From positions 97,929,837 to 97,993,836 of the forward strand of contig NC_092038.1 in NCBI RefSeq assembly GCF_003086295.3: 64,000 nt of DNA. The letters run 5' to 3'. Of this stretch, positions 35,434-45,966 are shown piece by piece; position 1 is the first letter of the stretch; each line of letters opens with the position of its first letter. Below the pieces are notes generated by a model, which was not told the origin of the DNA, did not search any database, and worked only from the letters and a program-made list of their open reading frames with translations. A program made the translations under genes and the position numbers. This DNA is from Arachis hypogaea. Lineage: Eukaryota > Streptophyta > Magnoliopsida > Fabales > Fabaceae.

Positions 35434-35451
35434 TCCCCGGCAACGGCGCCA
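35434..35451 (-). promoter_or_regulatory. N primer-binding site (tRNA-Asp type)
   Basis: Plus strand TCCCCGGCAACGGCGCCA, a perfect match to the site, 6 bp from the LTR. Confidence 0.9.
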
Positions 35452-35457
35452 AAAACT

Positions 35458-36978
35458 TGGTGCACGAAATTGCAATCACACTTTTGCAATCCCGCACAAC
35501 TAACTAGCAAGTGCACTGGGTCGTCCAAGTAATACCTTACGTGAGTAAGGGTCGATCCCACGGAGATTGTCGGCTTGAAGCAAGCTATGGTTATCTTGTA
35601 ACTCTTAGTCAGGATATCAAAAATTATCAGGATTGACTGTGAAAAGCAAAAGAACATGAAATAAGTACTTGTTTTGCAGTAGTGGAAAACGGGTTGAGGT
35701 TTTGGAGATGCTCTGTCTTCTGAACCTCTGCTTTCCTACTGTCTTCTTCTTCAAGCACGAAAGACTCCTTCCATGGCAAGCTGTATGTAGGGTTTCACCG
35801 TTGTCAATGGCTACCTCCCATCCTCTCAGTGAAAATGTTCAACACGCTCTGTCATAGCACGGCTAATCATCTGTCGGTTCTCAATCGGGTTGGAATAGAA
35901 TCCAGTGATTCTTTTGCGTCTGTCACTAACGCCCAGCCCTCAGGAGTTTGAAGCTCGTCACAGTCATTCAATCCTTGAATCCTACTCAAAATACCACAGA
36001 CAAGGTTTAAACCTTCCGGATTCTCTTGAATGCCGCCATCAATTCTAGCTTATACCACGAAGATTCTGATTAAGGAATCCAAGAGATATTCACTCAATCT
36101 AAGGTAGAACGGAGGTGGTTGTCAGGCACACGTTCATAGGCGAGAATGATGATGAGTGTCACGGATCATCACATTCATCAGGTTGAAGAACAAGTGATAT
36201 CTTAGAATAGAAGTAAGCGTGATTGAATGAAAAACAGTAGTAATTGCATTAATCCATCAAGACACAGCAGAGCTCCTCACCCCCAACCATGGGGTTTAGA
36301 GACTCATGCCGTAGAAGATACAATGAGAAACGTGTAAAGTGTCATAAGGTACAGATACAATGTCAAAAGATCCTATTAATAGTGAACTAGTAACCTAGGG
36401 TATACAGAAATGAGTAAATGACGTAAAAATCCACTTCTGGGTCCACTTAGTGTGTGCTTGGGCTGAGCATTGAAGCTTTCATGTGTAGAGACTTTTTCTG
36501 GAGTTAAACGCCAGCTTTTATGCCAGTTTGGGCGTTTAACTCCAATTTTTATGCCAGTTCCAGCGTTAAACGCTGGGAATTCTGAAGCTGATTTGCAGCG
36601 CCGGTTTGGGCCATCAAATCTCGGGCAAAGTATGGACTATTATACATTGCTGGAAAGCCCAGGATGTCTACTTTCCAACGCCGTTGAGAGCGCGCCAATT
36701 GGGCTTCTGTAGGTCCAGAAAATCCACTTCGAGTGCAGGGAGGTCAGAATCCAACAGCATCTGCAGTCCTTTTCAGCCTCTGAATCAGATTTTTGCTCAG
36801 GACCCTCAATTTCAGCCAGAAAATACCTGAAATCACAGAAAAACACACAAACTCATATTAAAGTCCAAAAAAGTGAATTTTAACTAAAAACTACTAAAAG
36901 TATACTAAAAACTAACTAAAATATACTAAAAACATACTGAAAACAATGCCAAAAAGCGTATAAATTATCCGCTCATCA
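35458..36978 (-). repeat. N 5' LTR
   Basis: 1521 bp, aligned without gaps to 27682-29202. Some differences fall at CG sites (for example AACGCG against AACACG near 28068/35844). Confidence 0.92.
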
Positions 36979-37307
36979 GAGACACCCTCATTGATGAGGA
37001 CAAGCCCATCACTAAGAAAAGGATAGAGCAAACAAGAGATCCCACTCATCATGAAATTCCTGAGATGCCTCAAGCGATGCACTTTCCTCCACAAAACTAT
37101 TGGGAGCAAATCAACACCTCCCTAGGAGAATTGAGTTCCAACATGGGACAACTAAGGGTGGAGCACCAAGAACATTTCATTCTCCTCCATGAAATTAGAA
37201 AAGATCAAAGAATCATGAGAGAGGAGCAAGAAAGACAAGGAAGAGACATTGAGGAGCTCAAGCACTCCATAAGATCTTCAAGAGGAAGAACAAGCCGCCA
37301 TCACTAA

Positions 37308-38168
37308 GGTAGACCCGTTCTTTAATCTCCTTGTTCTTTATTTTTCTGTTTTTCAAATTTTTATGCTTATGTTTATCTATGTTTGTGTCTTATGATCATT
37401 AGTGTCTTAGTGTCTATGCCTTAAAGTTATGAATGTCCTATGAATCCATCACCTTTCTTAAATGAAAAATGTTCCTAATTGAAAAAAGAGAAAAATTGCA
37501 TGAATTTTGAATTTTATAATAGATTAATTATTCTGATGTGGTGGCAATACTTTTGGTTTCTGAATGTATGCTTGAACAGTGCATATGTCTTTTGAATTTG
37601 TTGTTCATGAATGTTGGCTCTTGAAAGAATGATGAAAAAGGAGACATGTTACTGAGGATCTGAAAAAATCATAAAAATGATTCTTGAAGCAAGAAAAAGC
37701 AAAAAAAAAAGAGAGATAGTATATGCGAAAAAAAAGAGAAAAAAAAAGAAAAAGAAAAAAGGTCATGATCCAAGGCAAAAGGAGTGTGCTTAAGAACCCT
37801 GGACACCTCTAATTCGGGACTCTAGCAAAGCTAAGTCACAATCTGAAAAGGTTCACCCAGTTATGTGTCTGTGGCATGTACGAATCCGGTGGTAATACTG
37901 GAAGACAAAGTGCTTTGGGCCACGGCCAAGACTCATAAAGTAGCTATGTTCAAGAATCATCATACTTAACTAGGAGAATCAATAACACTATCTGGATTCT
38001 GAGTTCCTAGAGAAGCCAATCATTCTGAATTTCAAAGGATAAAGTGAGATGCCAAAACTGTTCAGAGGCGAAAAGCTAAAGCCCCGCTCATCTAATTAAT
38101 ACTGATCTTCATAGATGTTTTTGGAATTCATTGCATATTCTCTTCTTTTTATCTTATTTGATTTTCAG
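37308..38168 (+). other. F2 3' internal non-coding region
   Basis: No ORF. A/G-rich runs near 37690-37760. The 37790-37930 block (GTGTCTGTGGCATGTA) is shared with N. Confidence 0.65.
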
Positions 38169-38206
38169 TTGCTTGGGGACAAGCAACAATTTAAGTTTGG
38201 TGTTGT
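38169..38206 (+). promoter_or_regulatory. F2 stem-loop and polypurine-like motif next to the 3' LTR
   Basis: GTTGCTTG, loop GGGA, CAAGCAAC, then AATTTAAGTTTGGTGTTG. Outer pair G-C where D and P have C-G: a compensated change. Confidence 0.8.
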
Positions 38207-39847
38207 TATGAGCGGATAATTTATACGCTTTTTGGCATTGTTTTTAGTATGTTTTTAGTATGTTTTAGTTAGTTTTTATTATATTTTTATTAGTTTTTGG
38301 TTAAAATTCACTTTTATGGACTTTACTATGAGTTTGTGTATTTTTCTGTGATTTCAGGTATTTTCTGGCTGAAATTGAGGGACCTGAGCAAAAATCTGAT
38401 TCAGAGGCTAAAAAGGATTGCAGATGTTGTTGGATTCTGACCTCCCTGCACTCGAAGTAGATTTTCTGGAGCTACAGAAGCCCAATTGGCGCGCTCTCAA
38501 TTGGGTTGGAAATTAGACATCCTGGGCTTTCCATCAATGTATAATAGTTCATACTTTGCCCAAGATTTGATGGCCCAAACAGGCATTCCAAGTCAGCTCA
38601 AGAATTCTGGCGTAAAACGCCGGAACTGGCACAAGAATGGGAGTTAAACGCCCAAACTGGCACAAAAGCTGGCGTTTAACTCCAAGAAAAGTCTCTATAC
38701 GAAAATGCTTCAATGCTCAGCCTAAGCACACACCAAGTGGGCCCGGAAGTGGATTTTTACTCATCTTTGTAAACCCTAGCTACTAGTTCTCTACAAATAG
38801 GACCTTTTGCTATTGTATCTTCCAATCTTTCAATCAGAGGATCATCTTTTGATCATGTTTTTATGATTGAACCCTCTTTGGGAGGCTGGCCATTCGGCCA
38901 TGCCTAGACCTTGTTCTTATGTATTTTCAACGGTGGAGTTTCTACACACCATAGATTAAGGTGTGGAGCTCTGCTGTACCTCGAGTATTAATGCAATTAC
39001 TATTGTTCTTCTATTCAATTCGGCTTATTCTTGTTCTAAGATATCACTTGTTCTTCAACTTGATGAATGTGATGATCCATGGCACTCATCATCATTCTCA
39101 CCTATGAACGTGTGCCTGACAACCACCTCCGTTCTACCTTAGATTGAGTGGATATCTCTTGGATCCCTTAATCGGAATCTTCGTGGTATAATCTAGAATT
39201 GATGGCGGCATTCAAGAGAATACGGAAGGTCTAAACCTTGTCTATGGTATTCTGAGTAGGATTCAAGGATTGAATGATTGTGACGAGCTTCAAACTCGTG
39301 ATTGTGGGGCGTTAGCGACAGACGCAAAAGAATCACTAGATTCTATTCCGACATGATCGAGAACCGACAGCTGAATAGCCGTGCTGTGACAGAGCGCGTT
39401 GAACATTTTCACTGAGAGGACGGGACTGTAGCTGTTGACAACGGTGATGCCCAACATACAGCTTGCCATGGAAAGGAGTAAGAAGGATTGGATGAAGACA
39501 GTAGGAAAGCAAAGAGACGGAAGGGACAAAGCATCTCCATACGCTTATATGAAATTCTCACCAATGAATTGCATAAGTATCTCTATCTTTATTTTATGTT
39601 TTATTCATCTTTTAATCATTAATCCTCCATTACCATTTGAATCTGCCTGACTGAGATTTACAAGATGACCATAACTTGCTTCATACCAACAATCTTCGTG
39701 GGATCAACCCTTACTCGCGTATGGTTTATTACTTGGATGACCCAGTGCACTTGCTGGTTAGTTGTGCGAAGTTGTGATAAAGAGTTGAGATTACAATTGT
39801 GCATATCGTGTTGATGGCGCCATTGATGATCACAATTTCGTGCACCA
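38207..39847 (+). repeat. F2 3' LTR with altered ends
   Basis: It starts TTATGAGCGG (G to T in the usual TG) and ends TTTCGTGCACCA. Units at 38607, 38638 and 38669 are 31 bp apart. Near its end (39803-39830) it has a segment with TGGCGCCATTG, like a primer site, followed by a second LTR-end sequence; the 5' LTR lacks this. Confidence 0.87.
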
Positions 39848-40503
39848 ATCACGCTAGAAATTTTTTCTCACATTGGATTAGATTGGGGTTTGGATGGATA
39901 TCGTGACATGTAATCCTACCAACACTTTGATCTATGAATATGTGTGGTATAATTAGTGACCATACTTCATCTTTTTCCATGAGCACTTAAATCAAGGAAT
40001 AGGGCAATTGTGCATGCTTAGAGAGATTAGATTGCCAAGTAATTGGGATCTAATCACCTAAGATTGCCAAGGAGATCAATGAATGCATTGATTGAGGAAG
40101 AGATGAAAATGAACTTGATTTAGAGGATTATCACTTCTCCTAACTCCAATGAGCTTCCCCTTCTCTAATCTTACCCATTCTTTTAATTTTGCTCTTTAAT
40201 TTCATGCTTAATTCCCATTTCCATTTAATTTCTTGCAATTTAAGCTTCTATCATTTAAATTCTTGCCATTTAAGCTTCTGTCATTTAATTTCTTGCAATT
40301 TAAGTTTCCCGCCAATTTACATTCTGCAACATCATTTCAACTTCTGATTTTGCTCAACTAGAACAATTCTCCAATTAACATTAATCAACCAACCAATCTC
40401 TGTGGAATTCGACCTCACTCTATTGTGAGTTTTTACTTGACGATAATCTGGTGCACTTGCCGGTAGAAAATTGTTGAGAGACAGTTTTCAGCACATCAAT
40501 ATT

Positions 40504-41290
40504 TGGAGTGTTTTTTATTGCTGCATTGTATTTTCTCCATAGTTTATATCTATTACATTTCGCAACCTTTGCATAGTATATATTTATAGATAGAAGTTGT
40601 AATTGGATGATGTGAATAGCATAGTGCTTAGTTCAATTTCGTCCTAATTGTTCATGTTAATTTTTGCGATGTTGAAAATTAGGAATAGAACTAGGAAAGA
40701 TTTTGAAATTACATCCATCACAACATACATACATACATACATACATATATACATACATACATACATACATATATAGGAAATAACTTTGGTAAAAAATAAC
40801 AAAAAAATTTCAAGAATTTTGTTTAAGGGCATTATATTGAATTGATTTGTAAAATCCTTTTTAAACTTGCTTGAATCAATTTTTTTTTGGAACATAGAAG
40901 AGAGATAGAACTAACAACCTTGTGAGTTGTTGAGCCTTGATGAGTGGTTACACATTATAACCACAAATTTTGTTCATTGTATGCTATGCTCCCTCTATGA
41001 TTGTAATCTTGGTTTTGCTTGGTTTTTTATTTCCAATATTTGATGTTATGATTGCATTTAGCATGATTGAGGCCATCTTTGAATTAAACTCACTCACCCA
41101 TATAGCCTAACCCTTGTATCTACCTTTGTAAGCCAATTTTGAGCTTTTTAATCCCCTTTGTTCTAATTGTAACCACATCAAAATCCTAAGCGTAAAATCA
41201 TGAGATGACCTTGAATTGCATCTCTGATTAGCTTAGGTTAAAGAGTGTGTGTTATTTAAGTGTGGGAGAATTTAAGGAAGCATTGGTAGA
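40504..41290 (+). mobile_element. M element, 3' internal region, second piece
   Basis: Non-coding, T-rich. It shares GATTGAGGCCAT and the block after it with K1 near 46370 and K2 near 58165. TTTAAGTGTGGGAGAA near 41256 is another polypurine-like copy. It ends at the gacat site of K1. Confidence 0.65.
40723..40775. repeat. Microsatellite (ATAC)n
   Basis: About 11 ATAC units with one ATAT interruption, ending in ATATATA. Confidence 0.95.
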
Positions 41291-41295
41291 GACAT

Positions 41296-42843
41296 TGATA
41301 AACCACTATTTTATGGTTTATCTTGTGCTCAATTGAGTGGTTTTTATCAACTCTTTACTCACTTATTCATACAATTCGCATGTTTTACATTTTCCTTCCT
41401 GATTTTATGCTATGATTGAAAACATGCTTCTTTGATCTTATATTTGCTTATTATTAATCCTCTCTTATCATCATTAGATGCCTTGATATGTGTGTTAAGT
41501 GATTTCAGAGATTACAGGGCAAGAATGGCTTGGAGGATGGAAAGGAAGCATGCAAAAGTGGAAGGAATGCAAGAAGTTGGAAAAATTGCTAAGCTGTCCA
41601 GCCTGACCTCTTCGCACTCAAACGGCTATAACTTTAAATACAGAGGTCCAAACGACACGGTTCCAGTTGCGTTGGAAAGCTAACGTCCGGGGCTTCGATT
41701 TGATATATAATTTGCCATAGTTTCCCCGACGCCAGGAGACGCGAACGCGTGAGTCACACGGACGCGTGACCTGGCCAACACCCAATCCGCGCAGTCGCGT
41801 GGACGACGCGGCCGCGTCACTTTTCCGCGACTTGTACGGACCAAAAAGCGCTGGAAGTGATTTCTGGGCTGTTTCTGACCCAGTTTTCGGCCCAGAGAAC
41901 ACAGATTAGAGGCTATAAAGTGGGGGGGATGCATCCATTCAGAAGGAAGCCTCTCATAATTTACTTTTCATGTTTTAGATGTAGTTTTGGAGAGAGAGGT
42001 TCTCTCCTCTCTCTCTCTCTTAGGATTTAGGACTTCTCTTTCTAGAGTGACTCTCAATCCAGGTTTAATATTCCTTTTTACCATTTAATTTCTCTTTTAT
42101 ATTTTGATTACTATGAAGCCTTTATTATGTTTGATTGATGTTGCCCAATTGGCTGTTGATGACATTTTTATTTAATGATAATTGAGGTATTTTCAGTTTA
42201 TAATTATTCTCTTTGAATTAAGTTGCCATTGCTTCCCATCTAAGGATATTTTTATTATTTCAGCAATTTTACTTTTTCCCCTTTTGGTTCTGATTAAGAA
42301 TTTAGTAACTCAACAGTTATTAGACTCAACATAATTAATAACCGTTATCTTGCTAATTGAGCTGAACCTGAATAATCCCAACCTTTTCTTCGGAAATAAT
42401 TAGGATTCAAAGGTCAGTTTAATTAGTCCCTTGACTTTCCTTTGCCCTGGCAAAGGTTGACCAAGTGGAGTTTAGATTCAACTTTTATTATAGTTGAGAG
42501 AGATAACTAAGTTAGACCTCTAAATTCCCTTATCTTGCCAAAAGTTGTTTTACAATTATTATTTATTTTTAATTGCCATTTAATTCACTCATCATTTAAA
42601 TTACTTGCTTCTCACCTTCTAAACCCCGATTACAACCTTTATAACCAATAATAAGAACATACTTCCTCGCAGTTCCTTGAGAAGACGACCCGAGGTTTGA
42701 ATACTCGGTTAACAATTTCTAAAGGGGTTTATTACTTGTGACAAACAAAACATTTGTACGAAGGGATTTCTGTCGGTTTAGAGACTATATCTACAACGCG
42801 ACTGTTTTTATGAAATTCTTTACTGGCAAAAATTCTAACGTCA
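41296..42843 (+). repeat. K1 5' LTR
   Basis: It starts TGATAAACCACTATTTTATGG and ends CTAACGTCA. TATAAAG at 41914-41920 is the probable TATA box. Just before it, 41739-41818 holds ACGCGAACGCGT, a decayed copy, a CGCG-CAGT-CGCG unit and GACGCGGCCGCGTC. A GA/CT-rich stretch follows at 41987-42021. Confidence 0.9.
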
Positions 42844-42846
42844 AAA

Positions 42847-42864
42847 TGGCGCCGTTGCCGGGGA
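42847..42864 (+). promoter_or_regulatory. K1 primer-binding site (tRNA-Asp type)
   Basis: TGGCGCCGTTGCCGGGGA, perfect, 3 bp after the LTR end. Confidence 0.9.
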
Positions 42865-42959
42865 ACTGCTAACGTGTGTCTTATTATTGGTTATTGTAAA
42901 TATTTTTCTTTTGCTTGTTTATTTATTTTCGTTTTTCCTTTTTAACTTTATTTGCTACT

Positions 42960-44524
42960 ATGAACTCTCACCCCTCTCGCTTTGAGTTTGGTTCTAATAT
43001 TGTTAAAGGAAATAGAAGTTACAGCAGGAATGTGCATCAAGGTCAGACCAATCAAGGATGGATGGAACCAAGAGGATCTAATCAACCCTTTTGGCAGCAA
43101 CACCCTCCGAGATATCCTGGACAAAGACCATTCTACCGCACATACCCAGCTGAAAGACATGGTGGACAACCTTGTAACTACCAACAAGCCCCACCCCGTG
43201 CATATGAACCGTCCTTTCAACATAACCTCGAACCACCACACTCACAAGCTTCTCTTCACCATTCGCCATCATATGATCCTTCCTTACCCCAATACCAATC
43301 CAATCGTTCCCAGTCATCACTACTTCCCTATGTATCGTGTCTAAGTCCAGCAAACCGCGAAGCAGAGGATCGTCTAAAAGAAACAATAACTAAATTTCAA
43401 ACAACCATTCAACAACTGGAGCACGCACTAATCCAATGGGCCACTAAACGCTCAAATATACAAGGATCAACCACAGCTCCATGTGGACAACCCGATGAAG
43501 AGCGTAGCATGAAAGAAATACTAGAAACTCCAGTGAACAAGGCAGAGAATGAATTCGTACTAGAACAAGTGGAAGAAGCTGTCATTGTTCAAGAAGAAGA
43601 GTTGGTTGAAGATCTAGGCGATGCTGAACTTCCTTGGGAATCCAGAATTGAGGAAAACTCCATCCAGGATGCTACAGTTGATGCTAAGGAAGATACTGTA
43701 CAATCTCCAAGGCAAGTCGTTTATGAGGAATCAGACGGAATAATCCAAGAAGCAAATTCCCTTGATGATGATATTCACATGTCTAGCTCTTTTGGTGATG
43801 AACTTGCATCCGCAAGTAAATTCTCTGAAATCGAAGAATCTTCCCCAAGTGAATATGAAGATGATGCGGAGGTGGATTTTTCTCAACCTCCAATCTATGA
43901 CTTGAGTGATGAGGAAGACATAGAAGACTTTGACTCGAACACAGATACAATTGAGGACTCTTGCAAAGAAGTGAGGAATTCACAGAAGAGCATAAGGGAG
44001 TAGAACTTACAGAACCACCAGAAACACCTATCCCAAGGCCACTACCACCTAATACAAGCTTCAAGTGGGTACAATCCTTAACTTACAATTTTACTTATTC
44101 ACTTGAATATGGTTTACTTGAAACAGATGGCCAGCTTAGAGCTCTCTGCGGCTTTAAGAGTAAGAGGGAAATGGCTCGTACTCAGAGCTGGTGCACAAGG
44201 TTCAATAAGGTTCCACGCTTCACCTCGAAGTACATGGATTGGTATCATACTCAATTGCACAGATCATGGAGAACGTTTGGTCACCACAGTGAGATTCTAC
44301 TTTTTAAACCGCCCGGATGGAGACATGTAGATCAGGACGGAGGCGGATTTAAAAGCAAGGCTTGGAATCCTGGAGTTTATTCTGACATTTGTCGTCCCGG
44401 GAGCCGAACAATATATTTAAAGCTGCTCAGAAGCTTCACATGCCTAGTTTGGGACCCCGGGGGCTGTTGGCATTCCAAGCACTGGTGGGGATTTTTGGAC
44501 GAATTTAAAAATAAGCCACCCTAA
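42960..44524 (+). pseudogene. K1 orphan protein (K-type), frameshifted near the C-terminal domain
   Basis: The ATG at 42960 opens MNSHPSRFEFGSN, also the start in K2 and, diverged, in M. The N-terminal third is rich in P, Q, H and S. The middle has a helical DRLKETITKFQTTIQQLEHAL segment and is then strongly acidic. A shift near 43960-43990 moves the C-terminal domain (PLPPNTSFKWVQ, LEYGLLETDGQLRALCG, HWWGFLDEFKNKPP) to another frame, ending at 44524. I recognise no domain: no zinc knuckle, protease or RT. It holds the gag position in the element. Confidence 0.75.
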
Positions 44525-44573
44525 CCGGAAGCTCCTCCAATGTCCAACTTAAGGACTCTAACTAAAAGTGCTA

Positions 44574-44591
44574 GGTGGGAGACAACCCACC
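44574..44591 (+). promoter_or_regulatory. Post-stop hairpin of K1
   Basis: GGTGGG, loop AGACAA, CCCACC, 50 nt after the ORF stop. Stem differs from D, P and F with both arms changed. Confidence 0.85.
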
Positions 44592-44744
44592 ATGGTATGG
44601 TCGTTTCTTTTTCAGTTTATTTCATCATTATTTGTTTTTATTTTTATTTCTTTTTCATTTTACTTTAGTAAACCTGGAATCATGCATAGCACTCATATTA
44701 ATCACTGCATTCTGCATTGTTCATGCATATATAAAAAAAAATTT

Positions 44745-45260
44745 TCGCTACGCGACGCGATCGCATCAGCGACGCGTCCGCGTCGCTTGGAGAGAAAGGA
44801 AAATTAAAAAGTGAACAGAGAGTCACGCAGGAGCGTGGATGGAGGCGTGCTAATGGCACATATCGACCCACGCGACCGCGTCGAATGGGAAGTATGGCCT
44901 CCCACGCGACCGCGTGCCCTGCATTTTCGACGTAAAAGGGTGCACAATGCCATATTGTGCGAGAGTGGTGCTAGATTGGTGCTGGAAGTACAATTCTCGT
45001 CACGCGACCGCGTTGACGACGCGGCCGCGTCAATTATTTTCTGACGCACACTCACGCGATCGCGTGCCCTACGCGATCGCGTCACCCCAATTTCGGCAAA
45101 TAAATTAATTTGAATAGAGAGTTGTGCTGGCGCGAGGCTGCACTCGCGCCAGCAGCGCAACACGGGTCACGCGATCGTGTGACTGACGCGATCGCGTCGT
45201 CTTACCTGATGCGCACCCACGCGAACGCGTGCCTTCCGCGGCCGCGTCGCATGCGCCGCA
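44745..45260. repeat. CG-rich palindrome zone in the K1 internal region
   Basis: Many copies of ACGCGNNCGCGT-type words (ACGCGATCGCGT, ACGCGGCCGCGT, ACGCGACCGCGT) with ordinary sequence between. The same words mark the K LTRs. Several short ORFs here arise only because these words lack stops. Confidence 0.88.
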
Positions 45261-45812
45261 CAGCTCACCCTAAAACTGCCACATATCTTATCTTTCTCTC
45301 CTCCAAATCCTAATTTCTTCTTCTCCTTTCCTATTTACTTCCTCTTCCCTTCTTTCCCTTCTCATTCTTCTTATTTTTTTATTTTATTTTAATTTATTTG
45401 CATATCTCATTCATTACATTTTAAATTTGTGCATATTTTTATTTTCTTTTCTGAATTTTTTATTTTTCCATTGGTGTTAAATATCCATTCTGATTCAACT
45501 GTTACATCTTTTCTTGAATTTATTTTGGTAACTTGTTTTACACTGTTGGGCAAGGCTATTTAAGTCAATGTTAATCTTTTATGTTATTTGTATTAATTTT
45601 GCATTGACATGAATTTATATTATCTTATACTCTCCTCCCCTATGTTACAAATTTTATACCACTGGTATGCCATGGCTTCTATCATTTTCTCACGTACATG
45701 TTGAAGCTTCCATGTAAATGAGACCATTATCATTTAGCATTAACCCACCCATAGTTCATTTATTTTCTTATCTTTATTACTGAGTTACTTTTTCTTCCCT
45801 TTTTCTTTCAGG

Positions 45813-45899
45813 ATGGCCACCCGAAAGGGAATCGGAAGACGTTTACATGGGGAGACAGACAAGTCCATCTGCAAAATCTTGAAGAAAAGCTTCAATTGA
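45813..45899 (+). CDS. Short ORF behind a splice-acceptor-like site (K1)
   Basis: A pyrimidine run ending TTTCAG at 45811 is followed at once by ATGGCCACC. The 28-codon frame (MATRKGIGRRLHGETDK start) stops at 45899. K2 has the same acceptor and start with 68 codons. It may be a remnant of a spliced env-like or second ORF; protein status is uncertain. Confidence 0.4.
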   Translation: MATRKGIGRRLHGETDKSICKILKKSFN

Positions 45900-45928
45900 A
45901 ACAACTCGTCCACCTGCACATCTTAGCA

Positions 45929-45966
45929 TGCACCGAGGACGGTGCAATCTTTAAGTGTGGGGAGGT
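45929..45966 (+). promoter_or_regulatory. Internal RGGA stem-loop and polypurine copy (K1)
   Basis: TGCACCG, loop AGGA, CGGTGCA, then TTTAAGTGTGGGGAGGT (45950-45966), identical over 17 nt to the tract beside the 3' LTR. Confidence 0.82.

Larger units (their letters stand above)
27682..36978 (-). mobile_element. N, F-family element on the minus strand with RT but no integrase
   Basis: It is flanked by gagac (27677-27681, 36979-36983). Both LTRs are 1521 bp and differ at about 20 positions with no indel (hand count), about 98.7 percent identity. At a commonly used plant rate (1.3e-8 per site per year) that is of order half a million years. In its own direction: LTR, primer site, A/T-rich leader, gag-protease-RT-RNase H, post-stop hairpin, palindrome array, RGGA stem-loop, deleted second ORF, 3' non-coding part, polypurine-like motif, LTR. 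Confidence 0.93.
26881..37307 (+). pseudogene. F2 second ORF, plant transposon-protein-like, split by N
   Basis: Coding parts are 26881-27681 and 36984-37307, about 374 codons in one frame once N and one gagac copy are disregarded. Opening MASKAGETSRKRKGKAK is basic; the middle has EYPEIRHEIRRRGWEVL, VQEFYANAWI and GKCLDFSPKNVRLAFNLP, shared with the P ORF. The end is a coiled-coil-like part (NYWEQINTSLGELSSNM, then E/Q/R-rich) finishing SSRGRTSRHH. An in-frame TAA at 27184-27186 breaks it before the N insertion does. It resembles the PF20167-type domain (from memory); function unknown. Confidence 0.7.
20442..39847 (+). mobile_element. F2, F-family (FIDEL-like) LTR retrotransposon with N inside
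   Basis: It is flanked by atcat (20437-20441) and atcac (39848-39852), one base apart; the other P LTR reads atcat here. The order is LTR, primer site, leader with palindrome array, gag-protease, post-stop hairpin, palindrome array, RGGA stem-loop, second ORF, non-coding 3' part, polypurine-like motif, LTR. No RT, RNase H or integrase is present, so this is a non-autonomous member. N lies in the second ORF on the opposite strand. Removing N leaves about 10.1 kb. Confidence 0.9.
638..40498 (+). mobile_element. P-family LTR retrotransposon, complete but heavily interrupted
   Basis: It is bounded by the 5-bp duplication atatt (633-637 and 40499-40503). The LTRs start TGATKCCAAGGCATC and end GCACATCA. 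The 5' LTR holds a solo F LTR, the gag holds element D, and the 3' LTR holds element F2. Its own internal region runs 3355-4388 and 13251-19093: primer site, broken gag-protease with an integrase C-terminal-like tail, post-stop hairpin, broken second ORF, and polypurine-like motif. RT, RNase H and the integrase core are absent. Many stops and frameshifts show that it is dead. Confidence 0.88.
19094..40498 (+). repeat. P 3' LTR split by element F2
   Basis: LTR sequence is 19094-20441 and 39853-40498, about 1.99 kb, ending GCACATCA before the atatt duplication. TATAAATA lies at 20105-20112. It keeps the zone lost from the 5' LTR, with repeated AACGTT words (perfect CCAACGTTGG at 19741-19750) and CACGCGCACGCGCAG near 19829. 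Confidence 0.88.

Noticed and set aside
41618..41934. Minus-strand ORFs in the K1 LTR (also 47723-48007, 53168-53570 and 59374-59776)
   Set aside because: They run through the CG-rich palindrome zones, which lack stops, and lie antisense in LTRs with no recognisable domain.
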